Shown one piece after another: positions 1 to 5,817 of a stretch of 11,007 nt of DNA; the stretch's first letter is position 1, and each line of letters starts with the position of its first letter. This stretch comes from JBMNRY01 sp050944915 (GTDB lineage: Bacteria; Bacillota; Limnochordia; JAAZLZ01): assembly GCA_050944915.1 (NCBI GenBank), contig JBMNRY010000067.1, positions 1 through 11,007 of the forward strand, written 5' to 3'. The notes beneath the pieces were generated by a model. That model did no database searches, was not told where the DNA came from, and was given only the letters and a program-made list of their open reading frames with translations. Position numbers and translations under genes: made by a program.

Positions 1-148
1 TGAGCATATTGATGGTCGTCGTTTTTCCCGCGCCATTGGGCCCTAAAAAGCCGAAGATTTCCCCGGCTTCCACGGCAAAACTTAGGCCCTTCACCGCCCA
101 AAATCCAGCGTAATCTTTGGTCAGGTGTGTCACTTCTAAGATAGGCAT
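1..148 (-). CDS. ABC transporter ATP-binding protein, N-terminal fragment
   Basis: Only the first 49 codons are inside the window; the gene runs off the left edge. The visible protein begins MPILEVTHLTKDYAGFWAVK and contains a clear Walker A motif, GPNGAGKTT, at about residues 36-44. This identifies the nucleotide-binding subunit of an ABC transporter. The 'FLGPNGAGKTTTINML' style is common in ABC-2 type exporters of drugs, ions or lipids, and a permease gene would be expected further left; that part is inference. The start is ATG at 146-148, with an AGGAGG SD at 158-163 and 9 nt spacing. This SD overlaps the stop codon of the upstream arsR-type gene, so the two are very likely co-transcribed and translationally coupled. 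The regulator probably controls this transporter. The substrate cannot be inferred. Confidence 0.9.
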   Translation of the reverse strand, partial: MPILEVTHLTKDYAGFWAVKGLSFAVEAGEIFGFLGPNGAGKTTTINML

Positions 149-161
149 CTGGACTTCCCTC

Positions 162-536
162 CTAATTCCGGGATATATCAGGGCCCTGGGCCGACGGCTC
201 CCTTGATTTTCCGGGACAGCGGCAACCAAGGCCATCCTTCAAATGATCTGCACATCCTCCCTTTTGGCCCCTTAGTTCCGACAAAAGGGTCAGCTTTTCC
301 GCTGTTTCCCGCAGAAGATTACGCTCGACGGAATAATGGGTGTAATAACCCCGTTTTTCTCCTTTGACTAGGCCGGCCTCCCGGAGAACCTTCAGGTGCT
401 GGGACACAGCCGACTTGGAGATGCCTAATTTCCTGGCTAGAGCACCGACACAGAAATCATGGCTTAATAGAAGTTTGAGAAGCCGATAACGGGTGTCATC
501 GGCTAGGGCTTTTAAGATCGGGATGTCATTGTCCAT
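162..536 (-). CDS. ArsR/SmtB-family transcriptional repressor (124 aa)
   Basis: A winged-helix repressor of the ArsR family. The protein opens MDNDIPILKALADDTRYRLL, typical of the family, and the recognition region 'ALARKLGISKSAVSQHLKVL' (about residues 32-51) is followed by the wing 'GEKRGYYTHYSV'. ArsR proteins leave DNA when they bind metal(loid)s or other inducers. The classical alpha-3 CxC metal motif is reduced here to one Cys (C29, DFCVGAL), but the C-terminal tail adds C95, H98, C105 and C107 (GGCADH...GCRC), a possible thiol/metal site. I place the start at ATG 534-536, which has SD GAGGTG at 544-549 with 7 nt spacing. An in-frame TTG at 600-602 is not the start because it forms the -35 box of the gene's own promoter. 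The stop overlaps the SD of the ABC transporter gene. The inducer is unknown. Confidence 0.93.
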   Translation of the reverse strand: MDNDIPILKALADDTRYRLLKLLLSHDFCVGALARKLGISKSAVSQHLKVLREAGLVKGEKRGYYTHYSVERNLLRETAEKLTLLSELRGQKGGCADHLKDGLGCRCPGKSREPSAQGPDISRN

Positions 537-553
537 AATCCCCCACCTCTTAT

Positions 554-569
554 TTAAGCATTTGCTTAA
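554..569. promoter_or_regulatory. Palindromic operator, probable ArsR autoregulation site
   Basis: TTAAGCA-TT-TGCTTAA is a perfect 7-2-7 inverted repeat. It starts four bases downstream of the -10 box and spans the expected transcription start of the arsR-type gene. ArsR/SmtB repressors typically bind AT-rich inverted repeats with a 2-nt centre at such positions. Binding here would block transcription of the regulator and the ABC gene after it. The assignment to this regulator is inference from position and symmetry. Confidence 0.78.
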
Positions 570-573
570 CCAT

Positions 574-602
574 ATTGTAAAGAAACGAAATGGTTCCGTC
601 AA
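574..602 (-). promoter_or_regulatory. Sigma-A type promoter of the arsR-ABC operon
   Basis: On the minus strand, TTGACG (597-602) is followed after exactly 17 bp by TACAAT (574-579), a near-consensus vegetative promoter. The transcription start is predicted around 566-568, inside the palindromic operator. The promoter lies just after the terminator of the thiI operon, so this is an independent transcription unit. Confidence 0.85.
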
Positions 603-621
603 TACTTAAATAGATCCCCCG

Positions 622-655
622 AAAAAAGGGTCTGCTTACCGGTGGGAGCAGACCC
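622..655 (-). terminator. Intrinsic terminator after thiI
   Basis: A perfect 9-bp stem pairs 628-636 with 647-655 (GGGTCTGCT and its complement) around a 10-nt loop. On the minus strand it is followed directly by six T residues (622-627). It lies 16 nt after the thiI stop and ends the transcript that carries nifZ and thiI. Confidence 0.9.
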
Positions 656-671
656 TGGCCATCGATTGTCA

Positions 672-1880
672 TTAGGGGATCTCGATTATTTCCAGGTTTT
701 CTAAGGCCTGGGGAATGAGTTCATCGAGGGGTAGTTTCTTCTCCTGTTCCAGAACCTGATCCAAACGGGGCTTTGTCTCGGGATGTTTGGGCACGAAGAC
801 GGTACAACAGTCTTCATAGGGACGGATGGAGATATCATAGGTTCCGATCCGTCGGGAAATTTCCACGATTTCCCCCTTATCCATGCCCACCAAAGGTCGG
901 AGGATGGGCAGATGGGTAGCTTGGCTGATGACATGGATGCTCTCCAGGGTTTGGCTGGCCACCTGTCCCAGGCTCTCCCCGGTAACCAGGGCTAATGCCC
1001 TGTCTTTGGCTGCTAGGCGGGTAGCGATCTCCATCATGGCCCGCCGCATAATAGTTACCCGCATGGGAGCAGGGATTTCCTTATGGATGGCCTTTTGGAT
1101 CTCGGTGAAATGACAGATGGTCAAGGGGAATTTCCCCGCGTAGGTGGCCAAGACCCGGCAAATATCTAATACCTTTTCCTTGGATCGATCGCTGGTGAAG
1201 GGGAAGCTATGGAAATGAAGGGGCCTTAAAGCTAAGCCCCGCTTCATCATCATCCAAGCGGCGACGGGACTGTCGATCCCCCCCGATAACAGCAGGACAC
1301 CCCGCCCACCGACACCTAAGGGCAAACCACCGGGTCCGGGGATCCGCCCGGAGTAGATATAGGCTCCTTCTTGTCTGATTTCCACACTGACGACCACCTG
1401 GGGATTATGGACATCGACCTTAAGTCCGTCGTGGTTAGCCAGGAGATGACCGCCAACCATCCTGCTTACTTCCATGGAAGTAACGGGGAAGTTCTTATCG
1501 GTCCGGCGGGTTTCGACCTTAAAGGTGACGGAGGAGGAACCAACTTGGTTTTGGATGAGCTTCAGCGCAGTGGCTTTGATCTCCTCCAAATCCTTTTCGA
1601 CGGTGAGCACACCGCTTAAGGAAACGATGCCAAAAACCCGGCGCAGGCGTTCCATAACCTCCATGGCATCCCCTTGGGCTGGCACAAAGATCCGCCCATA
1701 TGTCTTATCGATGGGCCGCTTTGGCAAATCGGCTAAAGCCTGGCGCATATTCTGCAAGAGTCGGGATTCGAATTGATCCCTATTTTTGCCCTTTAAACTG
1801 ATTTCGCCGATGCGGACCAAAACCCGATCATATTCTGCGCCTAAGGGATCGGCGGCCAAATTCTCCATAAATAGATCCAC
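672..1880 (-). CDS. thiI: tRNA 4-thiouridine synthase ThiI (402 aa, no rhodanese domain)
   Basis: ThiI adenylates uridine 8 of tRNA and replaces its oxygen with sulfur to make 4-thiouridine; in some organisms it also serves thiamine thiazole synthesis. The visible order is an N-terminal ferredoxin-like domain (LVRIGEISLKGKNR), a THUMP domain (about residues 75-180), and an adenylation domain with the PP-loop SGGIDSPVAAW from residue 199. The conserved 'YEDCCTVFVPKHP' lies near the C-terminus. The protein ends at about 400 residues, without the rhodanese domain found in E. coli ThiI, as is usual in Firmicutes. The start is GTG at 1878-1880, placed 8 nt from AGGAGG (1889-1894); a TTG at 1884-1886 is too close (2 nt) to that SD. 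The SD overlaps the stop of the upstream desulfurase gene, implying translational coupling and a matched supply of sulfur donor. Confidence 0.96.
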   Translation of the reverse strand: MDLFMENLAADPLGAEYDRVLVRIGEISLKGKNRDQFESRLLQNMRQALADLPKRPIDKTYGRIFVPAQGDAMEVMERLRRVFGIVSLSGVLTVEKDLEEIKATALKLIQNQVGSSSVTFKVETRRTDKNFPVTSMEVSRMVGGHLLANHDGLKVDVHNPQVVVSVEIRQEGAYIYSGRIPGPGGLPLGVGGRGVLLLSGGIDSPVAAWMMMKRGLALRPLHFHSFPFTSDRSKEKVLDICRVLATYAGKFPLTICHFTEIQKAIHKEIPAPMRVTIMRRAMMEIATRLAAKDRALALVTGESLGQVASQTLESIHVISQATHLPILRPLVGMDKGEIVEISRRIGTYDISIRPYEDCCTVFVPKHPETKPRLDQVLEQEKKLPLDELIPQALENLEIIEIP

Positions 1881-1888
1881 AAACAACT

Positions 1889-1894
1889 CCTCCT
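1889..1894 (-). promoter_or_regulatory. Ribosome binding site deciding the thiI start
   Basis: AGGAGG on the minus strand, 8 nt before GTG 1878-1880 and only 2 nt before TTG 1884-1886, so it favours the GTG. It overlaps the TAG stop of the desulfurase gene (1893-1895). Confidence 0.8.
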
Positions 1895-3032
1895 AGAGCA
1901 TGATCTCCCGTAACTCTTTGACGACTTCCGTCAACCGGCGGGCCCCTTCCATTACTTCCTCAAGGGTATTATACCGGCTAAAGCTGATGCGAATAGCTCC
2001 CGCCCGCTCCTGCTGACTAAGACCAAGAGCCTCTAGAACATGGCTGCTCCGGTGGGAACGGGAAGAACAGGCGGAACCGGTGGACACATAAACACCCTTT
2101 TCCTCCAGGCTGTGGACGATGATCTCCCCGCTTAAGGGGGGGAAACTTACATTGAGAATGTAGGGGCTTGTCCCCGGTGGGCTGTTGAGGACGTAATCGA
2201 CTTTCAGCTGGGCCAGGAAGCTGTCTTTGAGGTTTTGCACATATTCATAGGCCTGGGGTCCATCTTGGGCCAAGCGGGCCGCTTCCCCTAGGCCGCCGAT
2301 ACCAGGTACGTTTTCCGTCCCTGAACGAAGATTGGCTTCCTGTCCCCCTCCCCATAAAATGGGTTCGATCTCTACCCCTTCCCGAATGTATAGGGCACCG
2401 CTACCTTTGGGGCCATGGATTTTATGTCCGCTAATGGTCAACAAATCGACACCCCAAAGGCGTGGTTTAAGGTCTAGTTTACCGAAGGACTGAACGGCAT
2501 CCACATGGAAAAAGGGCGCCCGGGGCCCTACTTTCTTGATGATGCGACCCAGCTCCTCCAACTTTTGGATGGCCCCCATTTCGTTATTCACATGGGCGAT
2601 GGTGACCAGGATGGTTTCCGGGCCAATATGAGCTGCCAAATCTTCAGGATCGATTAAACCGGATCTATCCACCGGCAAATAAGTCCCGTGATAACCCTGT
2701 TTTTCTAAGGCTTTGACCGTCTCGAGTACCGAGGGATGCTCGATGACCGAAGTGATAATATGTCGTCCCCGGTGGCTAAAGGCCCTGGCTACCCCTTGGA
2801 TAGCCAAGTTGTTGCTCTCGGTGCCACCGCTGGTGTAATAGATTTCCTCAGGCTTCACCCCTAAGAGGGTTGCCACCTGTCGGCGGGCTTGGGATAAAAC
2901 CTGCTCCCCTTCCAAACCTTTATTATGTAAGGAGGATGGATTACCATAACGCTCCATAAAAATGGGCCACATCGCCTCGAGAACCTGTTGATGCGGCCTG
3001 GTCGTCGCGCTATTATCCAGGTAGATCTCCAT
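1893..3032 (-). CDS. nifZ: Cysteine desulfurase, NifS/IscS family, paired with ThiI (379 aa)
   Basis: A PLP enzyme that takes sulfur from cysteine, leaving alanine, and holds it as a persulfide for transfer to an acceptor. The start MEIYLDNSATT is the standard family N-terminus. 'EHPSVLE' (His about 99) stacks on PLP, 'SGHKIHGPKG' holds the PLP lysine (about K204), and 'STGSACSSRSHRSSHVL' holds the catalytic cysteine (about C322) in a mobile loop. I chose ATG 3030-3032 over ATG 3045-3047: GGGGGTG lies 6 nt before it, and the family begins at this residue. The stop overlaps the thiI SD. In Bacillus subtilis the equivalent pair nifZ-thiI is an operon in which NifZ supplies sulfur directly to a rhodanese-free ThiI for tRNA s4U8. 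The same role is inferred here from adjacency and domain content. An iscS-like role in Fe-S assembly is an alternative, but no iscU, iscR or sufU gene is nearby. Confidence 0.94.
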   Translation of the reverse strand: MEIYLDNSATTRPHQQVLEAMWPIFMERYGNPSSLHNKGLEGEQVLSQARRQVATLLGVKPEEIYYTSGGTESNNLAIQGVARAFSHRGRHIITSVIEHPSVLETVKALEKQGYHGTYLPVDRSGLIDPEDLAAHIGPETILVTIAHVNNEMGAIQKLEELGRIIKKVGPRAPFFHVDAVQSFGKLDLKPRLWGVDLLTISGHKIHGPKGSGALYIREGVEIEPILWGGGQEANLRSGTENVPGIGGLGEAARLAQDGPQAYEYVQNLKDSFLAQLKVDYVLNSPPGTSPYILNVSFPPLSGEIIVHSLEEKGVYVSTGSACSSRSHRSSHVLEALGLSQQERAGAIRISFSRYNTLEEVMEGARRLTEVVKELREIML

Positions 3033-3068
3033 GCCGACCACCCCCATTTCGCCCTTCTATTCCACAGA

Positions 3069-3125
3069 CCCCGCCCTTTTTCCTGCCCTAGGATCGGCGG
3101 GGAGGGCTGCCGGGCAGGGCAGCCC
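3069..3125 (-). other. GC-rich region with competing hairpins before nifZ
   Basis: This spacer between the small ORF and nifZ holds three possible helices. Helix A pairs 3104-3111 with 3118-3125 (8 bp, 6-nt loop). Helix B pairs 3082-3088 with 3112-3118 (7 bp). Helix C pairs 3069-3075 with 3096-3102 (7 bp). A and C can form together; B conflicts with both. On the minus strand none is followed by a T tract, so it does not look like a simple terminator of the upstream gene. On the plus strand helix A is followed by TTTT (3126-3129). It may be a 3'-end hairpin of the small-ORF transcript or a folded leader for nifZ-thiI; I see no clear promoter in it. Confidence 0.5.
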
Positions 3126-3137
3126 TTTTGTGCCCAA

Positions 3138-3308
3138 CTATTCCTCGACTAAGCCGAACCAAGTAAAATTGCCGAAGAGATCCTCGAGCAAGTCTTCGGC
3201 TACTTCCCTGATTTTGGCCAATAAATCTAAGATCCGATAAACCAATTCGACAATTTTGTGGATGAACTCCAAAAAACTAATGATCATCCCCTGTTGTCTA
3301 GCATCCAT
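3138..3308 (-). CDS. Small amphipathic protein of unknown function (56 aa)
   Basis: I do not recognise this protein. Coding is supported by a strong AAGGAGG SD (3317-3323) exactly 8 nt from ATG 3306-3308, and by a uniform, non-random amino acid pattern. After a short polar start (MDARQQG), residues 8-45 are predicted to form one long amphipathic helix. Hydrophobic I, L, V and F residues are spaced every three to four positions ('FLEFIHKIVELVYRILDLL'), with K/R and then mainly D/E on the other face ('EVAEDLLEDLF'). The end is FGNFTWFGLVEE. There is no signal peptide, no fully hydrophobic membrane span and no cysteine. It lies between the DMT gene (96 nt after its stop) and nifZ (105 nt before its start). 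Possible roles are membrane-surface binding, coiled-coil self-assembly or a small toxin-like peptide; none can be chosen from sequence. Confidence 0.65.
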   Translation of the reverse strand: MDARQQGMIISFLEFIHKIVELVYRILDLLAKIREVAEDLLEDLFGNFTWFGLVEE

Positions 3309-3316
3309 AGTCTTCC

Positions 3317-3323
3317 CCTCCTT
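3317..3323 (-). promoter_or_regulatory. Strong ribosome binding site of the 56-aa ORF
   Basis: AAGGAGG on the minus strand, 8 nt before ATG 3306-3308. It lies inside the open frame that begins at ATG 3330-3332, which argues against that upstream ATG and for the 56-residue product. Confidence 0.75.
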
Positions 3324-3404
3324 ACCCATCATTTAATGCGGGGAGGGGTAAATTGGTGCTAGGTAGGATGGACTAGTTTGACACCTTGCTTGCAAGGGTT
3401 CCTG

Positions 3405-3845
3405 TTAACTAAGCAGGAGTCGCCCCCCGATGACCAGGAGGATGAAGCCCAAGAACTTAAGCCATGTGAAAGGAACTTGTTCCAATCCGAAAAGACCCCA
3501 ATGGTCGACGATGGCCGCTGTCGAAACCTGGCCGACGATGATGGCTGTTGTGGCCGCCGTCACCCCCACCTTATCGATGGCCACCACCACCCCATAGACG
3601 ATGACGACGCCGATGACTCCCCCTAGGAAAAGATACCAAGGGGCTTCCCCAGCCTTGCCCAAATCTCCATCACCAAGCTGGAGTAAGTACAAAAGGATGG
3701 AAACCAGGGCAAAGCCGGTGAGCTGTACGATAAAGATCGACTCTAAGAAACCGATGACCTTGCCTAAGGACGAATTGAAAGTACCCTGGATGGCCATGAG
3801 GGCCCCAGCGCCTAAAGCGATTCCTAAAGCTACTATCGTGCCCAA
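3405..3845 (-). CDS. DMT-family membrane protein, YdcZ/DUF606 type (146 aa)
   Basis: A half-size member of the drug/metabolite transporter superfamily, located in the cytoplasmic membrane. About five hydrophobic segments are visible: roughly residues 2-20, 32-54, 68-90, 94-112 and 125-145. The family signatures are the N-terminal 'MAIQGTFNSSLGK' and the later 'TAATTAIIVGQVSTAAIVDHWG'. A length of 140-150 residues is usual for DUF606 proteins, which are often encoded in tandem pairs; only one copy is present here, so it may act as a homodimer or with a partner encoded elsewhere. The start is TTG 3843-3845, with GAGGAG at 3854-3859 and 8 nt spacing. The GTG at 3888-3890 would add 15 polar residues and has no fitting SD. 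The SD is predicted to be paired in a long hairpin. Substrate unknown. Confidence 0.85.
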   Translation of the reverse strand: MGTIVALGIALGAGALMAIQGTFNSSLGKVIGFLESIFIVQLTGFALVSILLYLLQLGDGDLGKAGEAPWYLFLGGVIGVVIVYGVVVAIDKVGVTAATTAIIVGQVSTAAIVDHWGLFGLEQVPFTWLKFLGFILLVIGGRLLLS

Positions 3846-3853
3846 TTGATCCG

Positions 3854-3859
3854 CTCCTC
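3854..3859 (-). promoter_or_regulatory. Ribosome binding site of the DMT gene, predicted to be masked
   Basis: GAGGAG, 8 nt before TTG 3843-3845, sets the start of the DMT protein. Most of it falls in the 3' arm of the hairpin at 3855-3900, opposite a CCTCC segment. Confidence 0.7.
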
Positions 3860-3900
3860 GGTAGTGGTTGTACCTGTGTAGTATAACCACTACCGGAGGA
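3855..3900 (-). promoter_or_regulatory. Long hairpin sequestering the DMT gene's SD
   Basis: In the spacer between the reductase stop (3906) and the DMT start, the minus-strand RNA has two arms, 3885-3900 and 3855-3869. Eleven continuous base pairs (CGGTAGTGGTT and its complement) are extended, past one bulged base, by four more pairs. These put UCCU opposite the AGGA of the SD. The loop is about 15 nt. Such pairing should reduce ribosome access unless opened by upstream translation, a ligand, temperature or a protein. The same inverted repeat could instead be a DNA operator. It is not a terminator, because no T tract follows on the minus strand. Confidence 0.65.
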
Positions 3901-3905
3901 TGTTA

Positions 3906-4856
3906 CTATACTAAGCGGATGGCGAATTGGGGACAGACCGGACTACAATAGCCGCAAAGGAGACAGGAATCTTTATCGACCTGGGCCCGATCCTCGACGA
4001 TCTCTAGGGCATGGTTAGGGCAGGTATCGACACAATTCCCACAGGCGGTACAGAATCTGCTGATAAACAGTTCCTTCTCCTCTAAGGGAACATAGTAAGG
4101 AGAATCGGGGGCGACCCTTTCCCCAGCCAGCAAGCGTAGATTCATTTCGACCTCCCGCTCATGGACCATGCCGATGGAGATCACATCGAGACCGGGGATA
4201 TTGAAGACAAACTCCAAGGCCCGTTCCTTTTGATCCAAGAGATTACCGCCGCCGAAAACTTTCATAGCATAGAGACCTTTACCCTTCTGGGCGGCCTCAG
4301 CGATGGCTTGGGCCATCTCCTCGGCGGTACCATCGAGGATGCCTAGACCTTTAAAATTGATTATGGGATAGATAACATCGATATCGTCCCGTTGGGCAGC
4401 AGCCTTCACCGCGGCAATGGTATGGGTGGAAATCCCTACGGCTTTGATGAGCCCTTGTTCCTTATGATCGAGGAGACATTTTAAGGCCCCGGCCCGTTCC
4501 CTAGCAAAATCGGTGCCACAACGGGGGGCATGGAGATGGAAAATGTCGATGTAATCTACATCGAGGGCGGTGAGGGCTTCCTCGATAGCCGCCGCCATAT
4601 CTTCGTAATTTTCCGCGAAGGATTTGGAAGCGATGATCGGTCGGGGACGACCAAGGATACCTTGACGAATATGTTCATAGGTTTCGTAGACTTGGGCTGT
4701 ATCGATGAAATTGACCCCTAAATCCAGGGCCTTGGCGATGACTTGGCCACCCCTTTCCGGGGGCATGTTCCGCTGTAATGGTCCCATGGGCAAAGCCCCA
4801 AAACAAAGTTGACTGACTTCCAAACCCGTTTGTCCCAAAGGAAACTTAGCCATCAT
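3906..4856 (-). CDS. Aldo/keto reductase with C-terminal 2[4Fe-4S] ferredoxin domain (316 aa)
   Basis: An oxidoreductase of the aldo/keto reductase superfamily (TIM barrel, NAD(P)H-linked in known members) fused to a bacterial ferredoxin domain. The barrel opens MMAKFPLGQTGLEVSQLCFG. The candidate catalytic tetrad is D52 and Y57 ('FIDTAQVYE'), K78 ('IIASKSF') and H109 ('IFHLHAP'). The C-terminus has two complete cluster motifs: CTACGNCVDTCP (cysteines 269, 272, 275, 279) and CLLCGYCSPVCP (298, 301, 304, 308). This architecture is common in anaerobic bacteria and archaea and suggests electron exchange between substrate, nicotinamide and ferredoxin; no substrate can be named. The gene overlaps the birA end by 11 nt, so translation is probably coupled. 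ATG 4854-4856 or 4851-4853 may start; a GGGG-rich SD lies 14 nt upstream, and an in-frame TTG at 4866-4868 is another option. Confidence 0.9.
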   Translation of the reverse strand: MMAKFPLGQTGLEVSQLCFGALPMGPLQRNMPPERGGQVIAKALDLGVNFIDTAQVYETYEHIRQGILGRPRPIIASKSFAENYEDMAAAIEEALTALDVDYIDIFHLHAPRCGTDFARERAGALKCLLDHKEQGLIKAVGISTHTIAAVKAAAQRDDIDVIYPIINFKGLGILDGTAEEMAQAIAEAAQKGKGLYAMKVFGGGNLLDQKERALEFVFNIPGLDVISIGMVHEREVEMNLRLLAGERVAPDSPYYVPLEEKELFISRFCTACGNCVDTCPNHALEIVEDRAQVDKDSCLLCGYCSPVCPQFAIRLV

Positions 4857-5817
4857 TGTTGTTTTCAATACCCCTTTCCATCCGCAAGCTGACATCCCCC
4901 CCGTAGAGGGTTTGAAACCCTCCATCGGGGCCTTGGACGACTAAGCCGCCGTCGGCGGCGATGTCGACGGTTGTTGCTTGGAAGGCTCCCTGATCGGTAT
5001 AGATATTTACAACATCTCCATCATGAGCCCAAGCCTCTAGATACTTCTCCCGAATGGGCCCAAAGCCCTGCTCAAGGTAGAGCAGATATGTCTCCTCCAA
5101 GCCTAGTAACAATCGTTGTAGGCAACGGCGTCGATCAAGCCCAGGTTGTATTTCCTCCAAACCGATGGCCGTCATCAAGGGCCCTTGGGCAACATTGATG
5201 CCTACCCCCAAAACGGCGTAGTTGATCCGGTCCATCTCGGCACCCATCTCCACCAGTATCCCCGCCAGTTTCCGCCCTTGAACCAAAAGATCATTGGGCC
5301 ATTTTAGATTAGCATAGACACCCAAATCCATGAGCCCTTGCTGTAGGCCAACGGCGGCCATCAAGGTCAATTGGGGCGCCTGACGAGGGGAGATGGGTGG
5401 GCGTAAGACCAAGGAAAAATAAAGTCCACCCTGGGGGGAAAGCCAACGACGGCCCCGGCGTCCCCGACCCTGCAGTTGCATTTCCGCGAGGAAGAGACTT
5501 CCTTCCGGGGCTCCGTCCCGGGCCTCTTCTTTGGCCCAAGTATTGGTGGAATCGATCTCCATCCGGTGGTGAATGGAACTTCCTAGAAGCCTTGCCTCCA
5601 GACCGTCCTCCACTTCCCAGGGTAGCAGGTGGGGAGAAGGTGCAACGAGCCGATAGCCTCTGTGGGGATAGGCTTCGATTTGATAACCCATTTGGGCTAG
5701 CTGGCGCATGTGCTTGCAGATGGCGGTACGGGAAACACCGAGGGCAATGCCGATCTCTTCGCCGGAAACGAATTCTCCCGGTCTAGTTTTTAGAAACCTA
5801 ATGATCTTCCTTTTCAT
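4846..5817 (-). CDS. birA: Biotin-protein ligase / biotin operon repressor BirA (323 aa)
   Basis: BirA activates biotin with ATP to biotinyl-AMP and transfers it to a lysine of carboxylase carrier proteins; the two-domain form also represses biotin genes. Residues 1-60 form a helix-turn-helix domain ('SGEEIGIALGVSRTAICKHM', then the wing 'YPHRGYRLV'), so this is the bifunctional type. The catalytic domain shows 'DSTN' at about 89, the biotinyl-AMP loop 'GRGRRGR' at 117-123, and 'KWPNDLL' at about 172, followed by 'GRKLAGILVEM'. A C-terminal SH3-like domain with 'YGGDVSLR' ends the protein. The 323-residue length is normal for the family. The start is ATG 5815-5817, with AAGGA about 6 nt upstream. 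It overlaps the end of folB by 20 nt and is itself overlapped by the reductase gene. No biotin biosynthesis gene or BirA operator was noticed in the window. Confidence 0.96.
   Translation of the reverse strand: MKRKIIRFLKTRPGEFVSGEEIGIALGVSRTAICKHMRQLAQMGYQIEAYPHRGYRLVAPSPHLLPWEVEDGLEARLLGSSIHHRMEIDSTNTWAKEEARDGAPEGSLFLAEMQLQGRGRRGRRWLSPQGGLYFSLVLRPPISPRQAPQLTLMAAVGLQQGLMDLGVYANLKWPNDLLVQGRKLAGILVEMGAEMDRINYAVLGVGINVAQGPLMTAIGLEEIQPGLDRRRCLQRLLLGLEETYLLYLEQGFGPIREKYLEAWAHDGDVVNIYTDQGAFQATTVDIAADGGLVVQGPDGGFQTLYGGDVSLRMERGIENNNDG

Noticed and set aside
600..602. TTG as the start of a 146-aa ArsR protein
   Set aside because: This TTG is part of the TTGACG -35 box of a near-consensus promoter; the translated extension would span the promoter and operator. 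ATG 534-536 has a well-spaced SD.
3104..3129. Intrinsic terminator on the plus strand (stem plus TTTT)
   Set aside because: No plus-strand gene precedes it and the T tract is only four bases; it is better treated as part of the GC-rich structured spacer.
4857..4925. A 23-residue N-terminal extension of the aldo/keto reductase
   Set aside because: It lies entirely within the birA coding sequence, has no family similarity, and the AKR fold starts at MAKFPLGQTG.
5397..5786. 129-residue open frame on the plus strand
   Set aside because: It is the shadow of birA; proline/arginine-rich composition reflects the GC-biased opposite strand.
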